Program-made: the position numbers and the translations under genes
The notes under the pieces: model-generated
The model's input: the letters and a program-made list of their open reading frames with translations, nothing else
Told to the model about the DNA's origin: nothing
The model's database searches: none
DNA from: Metaphire vulgaris
Taxonomy: Eukaryota; Annelida; Clitellata; Crassiclitellata; Megascolecidae
NCBI GenBank assembly: GCA_018105865.1
Contig: CM030836.1
Span: 1,674,001-1,738,000, forward strand
DNA: 64,000 bases
Reading direction: 5' to 3'
Shown: positions 11,895-22,982 of the stretch, piece after piece
How positions within the stretch are numbered: the first letter of the stretch is position 1
Layout of the letters: every line of letters starts with the position of its first letter

Positions 11895-11970
11895 CAGGGT
11901 TGTCCAACCTTTTCAAGCGGAGGACCAAATTCCAATTTTGAACCTGGTCCGGGGGCCACTATAGAAGAAA
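11895..11970 (+). mobile_element. hAT-like terminal fragment
   Basis: CAGGGTTGTCCAACC followed by a GGACCAAATTCC / GGGGGCCAC block looks like the 5' end of hAT/Charlie-type elements. No matching right end or 8-base duplication was found, so this is a fragment at best. Confidence 0.4.
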
Positions 11971-12766
11971 TCGTAATGTATTACATTACATCAGAAGAAT
12001 AACAATTTTCAATTCACGTTCTTAAAGTTTAATCGACTGGTTCTAGTCAAACTGTTACACTGTTGCAGTCATACTCGTAAAATATTAGGCAGCTAGTCAA
12101 ATACTTAGTCTTACAGGCTTGCATAGAAGAGCTTAATGTTAAGTCTGACATTGTTTTTGTCAATACAAATGCTTTATATTGGCGCCGTCTGTCGACGCAG
12201 CAATTCTTATAATTCCACACAAGTGCTCATGCAGAAGAAGTGACCTCTGTTTAGTCTTAAAGACATTGCGTCTATTTGGTAGCACTTCCTCTTGCAAACA
12301 AATGAAGAACATTAAAATGAACATATGCCTACAGTATGCGCCAGCAATACGATCGACATCACTCTTTGCGTTCTACAGTTTGGACTATGATCACATCGAC
12401 TTGTATGCAGAATTTCTTTAAAATGAGTGGGTGATAGATTTCTTAAATAAAGCATCATGGCTTGTTGACTACTATATAGGCTTGTGTCGTCCGTTTTCTG
12501 GATCGCAGTCTAACTGTTTTCTCCGCTTACATTCAGGATTCTAAGAATTGCGTGGGAAATCAGGATTTCTCGTAATTGTTGACGTTAGGAGTAATTTGAA
12601 CCCAAGGGTAGGCGCCCTTCATCTGGAGCTCATATAACTCGTTAAACAGCTGCGAATAAATAAATCTTAGCCATTTGAATGAATAACGCAATAACTGCTT
12701 TAACGTTAATATTTTTTCAATGAGTCGCATATTAATTTTTTGGTTAAAACTTTGAAACCTTTGAGG
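11971..12766. other. No gene seen
   Basis: AT-rich sequence with only short open frames. The piece near 12540-12580 faintly recalls the shared lectin-intron block (GTGGGAAATCAGGATT). Confidence 0.3.
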
Positions 12767-13185
12767 CAGGCCGCCGAGAAAATTTCCGGGCCCCTTTGCA
12801 AATGATAGTCACGGTGCCATGACAAGTGCGAAAAAATGTTGATGACCTTTTTTCTTTTTTTCTTTTCGATCTTTTGTGTTTTTCAGATCAGAATTCCAGG
12901 CCCCTTGCAAAAGCAAAAGACAGTGACAAGTGTGAAAAAGTGTTGATGGCCTGTTTTGTTTGTCGGTACTTTTAGGATATTACTTAAAACATGAGCAGCC
13001 CGGGCCTCCTGACATTCGCCGGGCCCCTGTGCTCGCGACGAAGATGGCCATTTTTATGCTTGTCAGTCATTTTCAGGGTTCAGGTTATTGTTAATACATC
13101 ATCATCACCGGGCCCGGGTGCCCTGCAGGCCGTCGACCCCTGTGCATTCTCCCTTGCCCCCCTCTCGGGCGTCTCAGTGGCCCTG
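12767..13185. mobile_element. hAT-type MITE with 8-base duplication
   Basis: 419-base element starting CAGGCCGCCGAG and ending GTGGCCCTG, rich in GGGCCCC blocks against an AT-rich background. It is flanked by CTTTGAGG at 12759-12766 and 13186-13193, an 8-base target duplication as made by hAT transposases. No coding capacity. Confidence 0.75.
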
Positions 13186-13193
13186 CTTTGAGG

Positions 13194-14040
13194 CAGCATT
13201 TTACTGTAATCTCAAAACAACTTTTTGGGTGGGAATAAAAATTCAATCATTGGCCTCCAAGCTGCATGCGTAATACAATCTCTAACTCACACGCGATGCA
13301 AACAGCCACCACTCGCAGTTTCCTAAAAATGTATTGCGCACAACTCAAAGTCTTATAGTCTAATGAAGGAAAGCAGACTTGTCGCGTATAAATTTCCCAA
13401 ACTATCGGATGATAAATCGAATTTTTAAATAGCTGCAGACTAAAAAAGAGTCGCTTTCGCTTTTAACCGTGTGCAGTTGCCTGTTCAGGGTCACAAACAG
13501 TCAAGTAGAAGTTCCTTATCTTCTTGTTTACTTGTAGACTGTAATCTAAGTGTTACTCGTTCTGGAAGCCTAACTAAGCCACTGCCTAATTCGACAGGTT
13601 TAGCATCCAAGTGTGGACCGTGCAGCAAAGGGGCCTGAGAACCACTGCAAACGGGTATATATTTTACTGGAGGCGAAGCTTCACTGTAAGCCAGTGCAGT
13701 TCTCACAGTACAGCAGTCACGCGGTCGTGAGTTCTAAGACCTACAACGAGTTTTGCATTGGTATTAAGGCTAACCTGAAGGGGCTTTATTAACTGACTGC
13801 GGACCCGAAGACAGGATAGAGAGTTGCTATCGTCGACTAATTCACTACCAATTTTGCTGCGACTTTTAGAGGAAAACCAGTGGTGGATGTCGGATAAACA
13901 ATTCTGAAGGTCAGCGTTTGCCATTTAATATCTCCCAGTGTTGGCCTGAAAGCAAATTGCATACTTGCTAAATAACGGTAACTGATTATATAATATGATG
14001 TTGCTAAAGCTTAACGGTCATCATAATTATCATTAACCGT
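13194..14040. other. No gene seen
   Basis: Mixed sequence. Open frames on the minus strand at 13491-13924 have no recognisable family and no splice support. Confidence 0.35.
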
Positions 14041-14360
14041 GAGCTCATCGCCCGTTGGTGCATAAGGCCATCTCCACAGTTTTCTGCCATTCTTTCCTGT
14101 TCATTGTTCTCTGACTAAGATCCTGTAAACTGCTTTTACACTATTCTTCAATATCATCACACTATTCCTTGTGTGGTCTCTCTTAGTAATGGCAACCTCC
14201 ATTATTCCAAACATTAGAGCTTTGATCTTTCTGCCCTCTTTCATTCTGCATATGTGTCCACAAAGATTGAGTTTCCTTTGTTTTACTCTTTGCAGCGCGG
14301 TTTGATTTTGCTGAATTCTCCTGTATAGTTCTTCATTTGTGATTTTTTGACCCACCCGAT
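14041..14360 (-). mobile_element. LINE 3' fragment (minus)
   Basis: The minus-strand frame contains KITNEELYRRIQQNQTALQ and LCGHICRMKEGRKIKAL, the same post-RT C-terminal block family as at 2822-3673, 56640-57010 and 62425-62730. It is broken near its C-terminal RPRREW-type segment and has a 3' tail toward 14041. Confidence 0.7.
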
Positions 14361-15689
14361 TCTCAGTAGTTCTCTATAACATTTTCTTTCAAAGGCTAGT
14401 ATAATTGTTTCCAAATCAAATTTAAATAACTGTAACTACATGTGATTATATAATATGATGTTGCTAAAGAAATGGTTGACGAGACTTTTGAAAATAAAGT
14501 ATGAATACAATATTTTCGCCTGTGGATGCTCAGTTTTAATCTTATGACACCATTAGGCCTAATATTGCTGTAAGAGGCCTATACAGTATACAGTTCGCAC
14601 GATCGATAAGCCCGCTTACCTAGTTTACACTGTGTATTGGCGATCGCTAAAGTATGAATGCACTCTGAAAATAAATATAAATTTGTAGCAGAGAATCTTC
14701 TGAGTAACAGTATCGAATGCTTGTACGGCATAGTGTGAGTATGCTGTTTTTAGTTAATGTGGCTTGAAAGTTGTGGTCTGAGCGTGATTTCCAGTGACTA
14801 AATACACGTATTATGAGTGCGCGTTGGAGCAGTGGCTAACACGCTGGTCTGCACCTGAAGAAGAAGACATAAGAAGAATAGCTGTCTGCTAAAACTCGAA
14901 CGCTAATGTTTCGCCCAGTCGCCGTTTCTTTACTGAGGAAGCCATTTTTGCAAATAACATTGGCCTAAAATGGTCTCATAGGCTACGGACAGAGGGAGCA
15001 GAGGCGGGCCTACCGTACTGCATGTACAGTATAAGTACTTTCAACAAGGGTGCGCAGTGCCGTTGGAGATGACTGGGGATGCATCACTTCACCGAACTTT
15101 CTTCTGCTTGTCATCGGCGTGTTTGACGCTGCACGGCTGCAGTATCTGTATATCTGGATACAAAATAGAGCTGATGACCTTTTTGCTTGTTGGCTTTTTT
15201 CAGGAAATTTTATGTACATTTGTCGGGGGGAAACACTGTTAATGGCCTTTTTTGCGTGTCTACATTTCTCGGAATTTCATTTCATCCCCACCAACTTCCT
15301 AAATTTCAATGCATTCCCCACCAAGAATTCTTGGAACCGCCACTGAGGTGCGTATAAGTATAGGTCAGCGAACTCCGAAACTTAGAAAGAGGAATAATGC
15401 CCGCTTCCAGTTCTTTAATTTTCTTATCTGCGATTGCATTTATTCATAGTCTTTCTTCACAACAGTAAAATTTTAGATCCAGGTGTCAGAGCACTGTAGA
15501 GTAGAAGCACTGTCAGAGTTGCTGTTCCAAACATATGAGTTCTATTATTAATCTGCCCACTTTCAGGGCGTCCAGCACAAGACGTATTCAAGTTCAGTCC
15601 AAAGAAAGGTTACTTTGGAAATATCTACCATTATTCGATTAACCTAGAACTTAAGACTTGCCCGCCTTCTTCACTCCATCTCATTCAAT
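14361..15689. other. No gene; decayed tRNA-SINE head near 14820
   Basis: GCGTTGGAGCAGTGGCTAAC at about 14821-14841 resembles the A-box half of a tRNA-type SINE head, with no clear B box after it. The remainder is unassigned. Confidence 0.3.
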
Positions 15690-16315
15690 CACACTCTAAG
15701 TAAGTAGGTAAGTAAAACGAAATTTCTATAGCCCACTGCCCGAAAGCTTGGCGCAGTGTACCAACCTATTCAAGAGCGCTCAATCTGGGTAAAATCCATA
15801 GTCCGTAATCCGTAGTCCGCGGTGGTCAAGGTTGTAGATACAGGTAAAAAGTCGCAGTAAAGTGTTCTATGAAGGATGATAACAAGATTTGCGGCGGGTA
15901 GAATGCAGGCCCGGGATTTCCCTCATAGGATTTCTTGAATAGAATAGTTTTAGATTTTGTTCGGAAAGTTTGTGGAGTGATGGCCAATGATGACTGATTT
16001 ATTGACTCTGGATAACCAGAGTTATTGATCTTTCGGATATCTGACGGAAGATCATTCCAGAGACGAGGCGAAGGGTATGAGATCGATCGATCTGAGAATT
16101 TCAGTGACGTGGCTGTTTGTCGAATGACTAGTGTAAGGCTGGCAGATGAGCGAGTTGACCGCTTCGTTTGAATTGTGAAGAGATTACGAAGGTACGTGGG
16201 CTTTGAGAACTGGATGACGTTGTAGGTCAGGCATAGAATCTTACTTTGAGACAGTGAAGCGATTTCAAGACCGGAGTGATGTGGTGAGCTCTTGGCGTTC
16301 TCGTGATCACGCACT
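15690..16315 (-). mobile_element. L2-type LINE, 3' part
   Basis: Tail (AGTA)n at 15700-15715 and TTTCTATAGCCC at 15722. The minus frame gives a reverse-transcriptase C-terminus: PTYLRNLFTIQTKRSTRSS, PSPRLWNDLPSDIRK and FRTKSKTILFKKSY. Frame changes are few, and the 5' end is truncated. Confidence 0.8.
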
Positions 16316-16777
16316 AAGACACTCAGCAGCCGCTAACTGCGGCACCTAAATTCTGTCAACCTGCGTTAATAAACAAATCTCTGGATCGGGAAAAGCGAAG
16401 AGGGTTTAAGCCCCACCGCACCCCACCCCTGGCCACGCCACTGCTCTCCACAGTTCTCTGGCAACTACTACAGACTACTACACATTGTCGCCTGCTCATC
16501 AAGACCAACTCATCAAAACGTCACGTGAAAACACTTGAGAATAATCACTTGACACACGAATAGCAATAAGCAAATTAATAAGCAAAATTAAATTAAAATT
16601 ATTTAAATGAACAATTAAAATTATTTAAATGAACTCTCATTTAAACAGTTACCACTGACTCTTACAAATGGACGTCCAATCGCTGCTTCATTTTCTAGAC
16701 GCCTCAACCTTAGACTCGTTTCTAGTATCAGCTTTATGTTTCCCCTAAGTAGTAACTAATAGAAACTCCTAAATGTA

Positions 16778-16789
<12 letters not shown>
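16316..16789. other. No gene seen
   Basis: AT-rich sequence with a short direct repeat of AAATTATTTAAATGAAC (16591-16632). No coding signal. Confidence 0.3.

Positions 16790-16829
<40 letters not shown>
16790..16829. repeat. (TA)n microsatellite
   Basis: About 20 TA units; a likely slippage site. Confidence 0.9.
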
Positions 16830-16831
<2 letters not shown>

Positions 16832-16899
16832 AAGAATTTGTTAATTCTCTCAACAAGTATACGCATTCCGCAATTGCGCAGTTACTGAATTGTTGCGCA

Positions 16900-17470
16900 G
16901 CAACATACCCAATTACCGGTTTCCGGTTCCGGCGCCTATACGGCTGCCAGCACGTGCTTGTACGTGCCACCGATTCTTCATCGTTCTCGGTATGTTCCGA
17001 TGTTTTGCGACTGGATTTTACGCCAATCGCGAGGACTGCGTTCCACTCGTCGGTTTTTCCGAAGAGTTACTCGCCGTCCTTCACTTTTTCACGTCGTTCT
17101 GGCAGCTTCAAGTCGGTCGCCGTCGCTGTCGAGGCTCCGCCAATGGCCGCCATTGAAATGGCTGCCGCGTGACACATCAACGGGACTGTGCGATCGACTG
17201 TCGTTCTAGACTTCGCTGGAACATTCATCAACGTAGAATTTGCCGATTACGGTGGCAAACTATCATAGAGCGGAAGACCGCTTCTTCGGAATTCGCCGTC
17301 GGTTCGGATGTTACCGTCCGCAGAACGAATTCTTCCATCTCGCGGGCCTACAACATCATCTTTCCGCTCCTCGCTAACGTGTTTTTTACGGAAGGACTCG
17401 ACGCCAGTTTCATCATGGCAGCAAGTTCATTTTGTCATCCGAATGGATTTTAACATCGCCATTTTGACCT
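16900..17470. other. GC-rich, CpG-rich island of unknown nature
   Basis: Clearly higher GC and CpG content than its surroundings, with three overlapping short open frames on the plus strand but no frame open throughout and no family resemblance. Its composition resembles the coding parts of the Gypsy-type elements here more than the host introns, so it may be a decayed retroelement piece. It could also be a promoter-like CpG-rich segment; I cannot decide. Confidence 0.35.
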
Positions 17471-17559
17471 TCATTGACACGTTAGCGCTGTTAAAGCGCT
17501 TTTTATTTTGGTATTAACTAGAGGCCTATGTTACGGCGCTATAAAAATCGTCCAGGATA

Positions 17560-17617
17560 CTACTACTACTACTCCTACTACTACTACTACTCCTACTACT
17601 ACTACTACTACTACTAC

Positions 17618-17643
<26 letters not shown>
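17560..17643. repeat. (TAC)n/(TAA)n microsatellite
   Basis: Trinucleotide runs TAC/TCC then AAT, ending exactly at the left end of the DNA transposon. Similar AAT units follow its right end (25059-25072), so the element landed inside this repeat. Confidence 0.85.
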
Positions 17644-17648
<5 letters not shown>

Positions 17649-17857
17649 GGTCAACAAATTTTATGCAAGTTTTTGTTTCCTCTACAAATTTTGGTGAAAC
17701 TAATAAATTTTGACTTGCTGAACACAAATATGTAATTAGAATTTCTGTATCACGTAAGGTTTTTAAGAAATCGACAATTTAGCATTTAGTAATGTAACGT
17801 CTTCTGCAACCTAATCCTACAGAAGGATCTAGGCAATAATGACAAGACATGAGAAAA

Positions 17858-19540
17858 TTAGAAATGTTTTGCTGTAGATTTTCGTTTGTAGTCACTGTCC
17901 TGTGTTTCACGTATCAGTGACCAACAGTAGTCTCCGAGCATAGACGGTCTCCACTTTCCCTGGTAGCGTTTCTCGATGCTGGCAATGTCTTTGTGAAATC
18001 TTTCACCATGTTCATCACTGACGGCGCCGAGATTGTCTGGGAAGAAGTCCAAGTGAGAATGAAGGAAGTGTATCTTCAGTGACATGTTGCATATCATTGC
18101 CTTGTTAGCTTGTAGCAGATTTCCAACTTGTTCAACATAGTTTGGCGCCTTGTAGTTGCCCAGAAAGTTAGCAACAACATCCCTGAAGGCTGTCCAGGCA
18201 ACATGCTCGGCACCCTGCAGAAGGCCCTCAAAGTGACTGTCCTTGAGCATCTCTCGAATCTGTGGGCCAACAAAACGCCTTCTTTTATTTTAGCATCACT
18301 GGTGCGTGGAAACCTCTGTCGTAAGTATGTAAAGGCTTCACTTTCTTTGTTCATTGCTTTGACAAAGTTTTTCATTAACCCAAGTTTGATGTGCAAAGGT
18401 GGGAGATAAATGTTCTTCGGATCAACGAGAGGATCATGTTTAACGTTCTTCTGTCCTGGAACCAAGTCCCTGCGAGGTGGCCAGACCTTTCCCACATAAT
18501 GTGAATCTCTAGCTCGGCTGTCCCACTCGCAAAAAAAGCAGCAGTACTTTGTGTAGCCTAGCTGCAGACCGAGTAGAATTGCAACAACTTTCAGATCTCC
18601 ACATATATTCCAGTTGTATCTCGAGTATGCTATGTGTTTCAATAACAGCTGCATGTTCTCATATGTTTCCTTCATGTAAGCAGCATGCCCAATGGGTACT
18701 GAAGGGTATGAATTGCCATTGTGCAGCAAAACAGCCTTTAAACTTAACAGCGAAGAATCAACAAAAAGTCGCCATTCGGATGGATTGTGCTTACAGCTGA
18801 AAGCAGAAAGCAATCCATCGATGTCAATGCAAAAAGTAAGACTGTCGATTTGTTTGAAGAATCGAGTCAAGTCTTCATGCCGTTTACGAAATACTGAAAT
18901 TTTTGTACCTGGAGAGAGCAGATTCCATCCTTGCAACCTAGATCCAAGCAATTCTGCTTGATTTCTTGACAAATCTAAGTCTCTGACCAGATCATTGAGC
19001 TCTGCCTGAGAAATCAAATGAGGATTGCTGGATGTCGATGGCTCAAACTCTGAGTCTTCCGTAGTTGAATCATCAACTATCTGCAGCATTTCATATGTCT
19101 CTGCATGCTCGTCCTCGTCCTCCAGTGTCCAAAACTCGGGGGAGTTGGAACAAGAAGACTCTCGTCGTGTGGAACTGGTCTCATTGCCGAGGCAAGGTTA
19201 GGATACTCAATAGACTTCCTATTCTTTGAAGAAAATCCTGTAACATTCGTCATGCATAAATAGCAATCCGTTACATGATTATTCTGCTCCTCCATATCAT
19301 TGGTATGGCGAATGGCATGGATGGACGCTTACCTGCAAGCCAAGCTCGCAGACTGGTAGCACAAGATGAACAACATATATGAGGTGCCCATACTTTGTCC
19401 TGGTCGCCAATTTTGCATCCAAAATATAACTCATATCCTTTCTTTATGATTGCTGTCATACTCCGCTTCTGTGATTTCAACGTAAACTCTCCACAGATGT
19501 AGCAGAACGTTTCACTGCTATTGCGACAACGACGCGACAT
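17858..19540 (-). pseudogene. Putative transposase-like protein, three frame breaks
   Basis: Minus-strand protein in four consecutive pieces that together look like one ~540-residue product. The N-terminal part (19540-19290) has paired cysteines, CYICGEF and WAPHICCSSC, suggesting a zinc-binding fold, followed by DCYLCMT. The middle (19130-18260) contains FCIDIDGLLSAF, CGDLKVVAILLGLQ and YCCFFCEWDSRARDSHY. The end (18250-17858) has FLHSHLDFFPDNLGAVSDEH and EKRYQGKWRPSMLGDYCW. The frame changes near 19290, 19138-19142 (a run of five G) and 18272-18275 (a run of four A); each is one base, and protein similarity appears to run across them. The location inside terminal inverted repeats argues for a transposition protein. 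Function is inferred. Confidence 0.6.
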
Positions 19541-20000
19541 TTCAGAAACTTTAATTAAATTAGTTAATATAGGCGTTAATGGCTCTCAGGACACGAAGGA
19601 CAGCAAGACTTCTGCTGTCAAGTCGGTTCAGCCTTAGGACGCGAAGACGCTGTTCAACATGAAAGCGCTGCAGTAGTAGTAGAATAACTACACAGATTTT
19701 ATAATAATAATAATAATAAGTTAATATATTCAATTCACAGCCTTTAACTAAACAGTTATATCTCATCAAATAGAAAGACTGCAGCTGCTTCCTAGTGCTG
19801 CTTGGTATTTATATAGGACTGCGTAACCATGGCAACAATACATGCTAGGCATGTAGTCTTGAAGACAGGTTTGGGCGCGTCTGGGCATGTCTGGACATGC
19901 CTAATTATACTAATTTTCAAAATCCATGTAGTTAAGTGAGTCAGGAGTGCATATTACATCTGTTATGGCGGTCACATAAGATTCTTGCCTAACCTGAATA

Positions 20001-20218
20001 TGTGGCGTCCTTGGTTACGCCTATAACTGAGTGCCTATAGAGGTTTAGACTATAGCAAACAGAGACACAGTTAGATATAACTATATGCTTGTATTCAGAT
20101 CAACGTCTGGAGAACAACTACTAACTAATGCTACTACAGCTGGCTTCTATATGCCTAGCTGGTCAAGTGTTCATCTATTGGACAGTAGGCGTGGCCTATA
20201 AGTGTCCATCACTCTACA
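20001..20218 (-). repeat. Gypsy-type element 3' LTR
   Basis: 218 bases, TG...CA ends, with only one difference from the LTR at 24648-24865 (G versus C near 20089). Preceded by GAATA, the 5-base target duplication. A polypurine tract (minus-strand AAAGAGAGGGGGA) lies at 20219-20231. Confidence 0.95.
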
Positions 20219-20345
20219 TCCCCCTCTCTTTACTTAGGCTAATCATTAATTAAACTAATTTAAACTAATCAATATGTCAATAGCAGTTCAGGCCTAAATG
20301 CATCATTTGTTATCCGCAAAATACGCCTGGTGTTTAAAGTCAGAA

Positions 20346-22982
20346 CTATTTGTATCTACTGGGCTTCTTAACAATCCGCCCTGATCTAGTTCTATAGGGT
20401 TCCACAGGTGGCGCTGGTGTTTCTCTAGTAGCGCTCGGCTGTTCATTGTATGATACTTGGGTTGAGCCAGAAGATTGAGAAGACGATGGCTTTAGGCATG
20501 GCTTTGTTGAATGAGTGGCGCTGGCGGCGCTGACGGCGCTGGCTGGCTGATCGTTCCGCTCATCGCCTCGCTGTGAGAAGTACGGTGGCCGCGAGAGGAC
20601 ATTTCCATTTTCCTCTCCTTTTCCCGATTGTTGTAGATCATTGTTTTCCTCGAATATTAACGGAGGTTCCGATGACCATCTCACGTGGTGTTTCGTACGC
20701 CGCCGTACGCTGCCATCAGAAAATTTGACGTTGAACGATCGATGTGGCAAAACATCCACGATTTCTGCTTTGCGCCACTGATCTGACTTCGGGTCAAATT
20801 TTACTCTGCAAGTCTGGCCCTTTTCTAGTTTCCGTCGATTTCTCGTATGTAAGTTATAATAAGCAGCTTGCTTCTGTCTGGAAACTTGTAGAGCGTCTTT
20901 GGCGCTTGTAGCAAAAGGTGAATCTAGGAGCTTGTTGCAAATAGGAATCCTAGTTTTAGTACGTCTTCCAAGCAGAATTTGCGCAGGAGAAAGATTTGAA
21001 TGTTCTCCGGGCGTGTTACGCCATTCTAAAATCGCAAGAAATGGATCAGATCCGTCTGCTTTGGACTTTTTCATTAATCTTTTAGCTGTCCGAACAGCGT
21101 TTTCCACTTTGCCATTTGATTGCGCATAATGTGGCGAACTTGTAATATGTTCGAAATCGTATTGATTCGCGAACTGACGAAATTCCATTGAATTAAATGG
21201 TGAATTGTCGCTGTGCAATTTATCTGGAATTCCGAATCTTGCAAAGATTTTCTTTAAGCAGAATATAATGTTCGTTACAGCCTTTGAAGGCAGGTTGTCT
21301 ATTTCGAAGTATCCGGACAGATGGCAGACTGTAATTAGATATTCTTTCTGATCAAAACTGAATATATCGCAGGATACACTTTCCCAGGGCCTCGAGGGCA
21401 CAGGATAGGACTGCAAAGGTTCCCGGGGTAGGGCATCCCGATATTGGTTACAAACGGCGCATTTCTCGACCTTTGCCCTGAGTTCAGAACAGAGACCGGG
21501 CCAATATACAATTTCGCGAGCCCGTCTGAGACAACCATTCACCCCGATGTGGCTACTATGTAGACGATTGATGACCTCTGACCTGACAGGCGCCGGGACG
21601 ACCAAACGACTTCCTTTGTAGACAAGTCCTCGAGAGACGGCCAGTTCGTCCGCGAACGTAGAGTAGGCTCGAATATCGTCTGGCAGATGTTTCGTATTCT
21701 CTGGCCAGCCCTCTATAATTTGCTGTTTCAAACGAAGGTAGCTCGGATCGTTGGCAGCTTCCATGATTAATTTCAAAGTTGCTGGAGAGGCAATCATTTG
21801 AATTTCCGCCATCTGTTCTGCATCCGTTGAAGCAAGAAATGCGATCTCTTCGTCGAAAATTTGTTCGGTGCCCTTAGGGTCGTAAGCTCTTGAAAGCGCG
21901 TCACCCAAAATTAAATCCTTTCCGGCTTTGAAACGTAGCTCGAAGTCAAATCTTTGAAGGCGGAGCATCATTCTCTGAAGCCTTTTTGGTGCGGAGGCCA
22001 AAGATTTTTTGAAGATTGAAACCAAAGGTCGATGGTCATTTTCGATTATTATTCTTCTGCCATATACATACGAATTCCATTTCTCTAGCGCAAAAACAAT
22101 ACTCAATGTCTCTTTTTCGATCTGTGCAAATTTAATTTCCGCTGGAGTGAGGGCACGGCTCGCATATTCGATGACCCTATTGTTCTGAAGCAAAATAGCA
22201 CCTAGACCCGAGTTGCTTGAATCCGTTTGGATCAAAATCTCCTTTTTCTCATCGAAATAATGCAAGACAGGCGCAGTCTTCAGCATTTCTTTCAATTTAT
22301 CAAAAGCGGCAGAATGGCGCTCATCCCAACGGAACTCATTTTCAGATTTTAGTAGTTCGCGAAGCGGCAAAACTACGTCACTGAAATTGGGGCAAAATCT
22401 TGCGAGATAATTTGCGAATCCGATTAAACGTTGAACCGCTGGTTTGTCCGTAGGCGTTGCAAAGTTTTCGATCGCCTCAATTTTCGACGCTGAAGGTTTG
22501 AGACCATCCTTGGTCAAATCATGACCCATAAAAGTAAGAGTTTCGCGATGGAGTTTCATCTTTTGCCGATTAAGTTTAATTCCCTTCTCTCTGCAACGGT
22601 TTAAAAGTGCAATGAGATTTTTGTCGTGGTCCTTCAGAGCTTCCGTACGCGAATCTCCAGAACCAGTAATCAGAATATCGTCTGCGATGCAGAAAATTCC
22701 TTTAAGCCCAGACAAAGCAGCATGAATCCGTGATTGAAAAAGTTCAGATGAAACACATAAACCAAATGGTAAGCGGCAGTACCGATAAAGTCCGTAGGGC
22801 GTATCAAAAGTACAGAGAAAACTCGATTCCTCGTCTAATTTTAAGAGGTTAAACGCATTTTCGCAATCGACTGTACTGAAAACCTTACTCCTGTTAGCTG
22901 GTGTAAAATGTCGTCTAGAGTAGGAAGACAGTATTTGTTTCGAAGTAGAGCTGGATTTAAAGTTCTTGTAGGGTCTAAACAC
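20346..22982 (-). CDS. Gypsy-type pol: RT (rest), RNase H, integrase
   Basis: Second reading frame of the element, 878 codons as displayed, with homology starting near 22885. It holds the RT palm with IADDILI in place of YxDD, RNase H (TDSSNSGLGAILLQ; IEKETLSIVFALEKW; ENDHRPL), the integrase zinc finger (HSSH...CAVC) and an integrase core with D, D and E in CDIFSFD, HSDNSPF and NGKVENAV. It ends with RTRSGRIVKKPSRY, usual for such integrase C-termini; no chromodomain is visible. The N-terminal portion of RT is in the other frame. As drawn, this ORF lacks the start of RT and could not make a full enzyme. Confidence 0.9.
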   Translation of the reverse strand: MFRPYKNFKSSSTSKQILSSYSRRHFTPANRSKVFSTVDCENAFNLLKLDEESSFLCTFDTPYGLYRYCRLPFGLCVSSELFQSRIHAALSGLKGIFCIADDILITGSGDSRTEALKDHDKNLIALLNRCREKGIKLNRQKMKLHRETLTFMGHDLTKDGLKPSASKIEAIENFATPTDKPAVQRLIGFANYLARFCPNFSDVVLPLRELLKSENEFRWDERHSAAFDKLKEMLKTAPVLHYFDEKKEILIQTDSSNSGLGAILLQNNRVIEYASRALTPAEIKFAQIEKETLSIVFALEKWNSYVYGRRIIIENDHRPLVSIFKKSLASAPKRLQRMMLRLQRFDFELRFKAGKDLILGDALSRAYDPKGTEQIFDEEIAFLASTDAEQMAEIQMIASPATLKLIMEAANDPSYLRLKQQIIEGWPENTKHLPDDIRAYSTFADELAVSRGLVYKGSRLVVPAPVRSEVINRLHSSHIGVNGCLRRAREIVYWPGLCSELRAKVEKCAVCNQYRDALPREPLQSYPVPSRPWESVSCDIFSFDQKEYLITVCHLSGYFEIDNLPSKAVTNIIFCLKKIFARFGIPDKLHSDNSPFNSMEFRQFANQYDFEHITSSPHYAQSNGKVENAVRTAKRLMKKSKADGSDPFLAILEWRNTPGEHSNLSPAQILLGRRTKTRIPICNKLLDSPFATSAKDALQVSRQKQAAYYNLHTRNRRKLEKGQTCRVKFDPKSDQWRKAEIVDVLPHRSFNVKFSDGSVRRRTKHHVRWSSEPPLIFEENNDLQQSGKGEENGNVLSRPPYFSQRGDERNDQPASAVSAASATHSTKPCLKPSSSQSSGSTQVSYNEQPSATRETPAPPVEPYRTRSGRIVKKPSRYK

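Noticed and set aside
13491..13924. Possible small minus-strand gene
   Set aside because: Two short frames without family similarity, splice signals or composition bias.
17508..17735. Open frame rich in Thr/Asn on the plus strand
   Set aside because: It is the translation of TAC/TCC/AAT microsatellite DNA.
22841..22982. Programmed frameshift between gag and pol
   Set aside because: The frame change falls inside the RT domain rather than at the gag-pol border, and I see no convincing slippery site; a mutation or sequence error is simpler.
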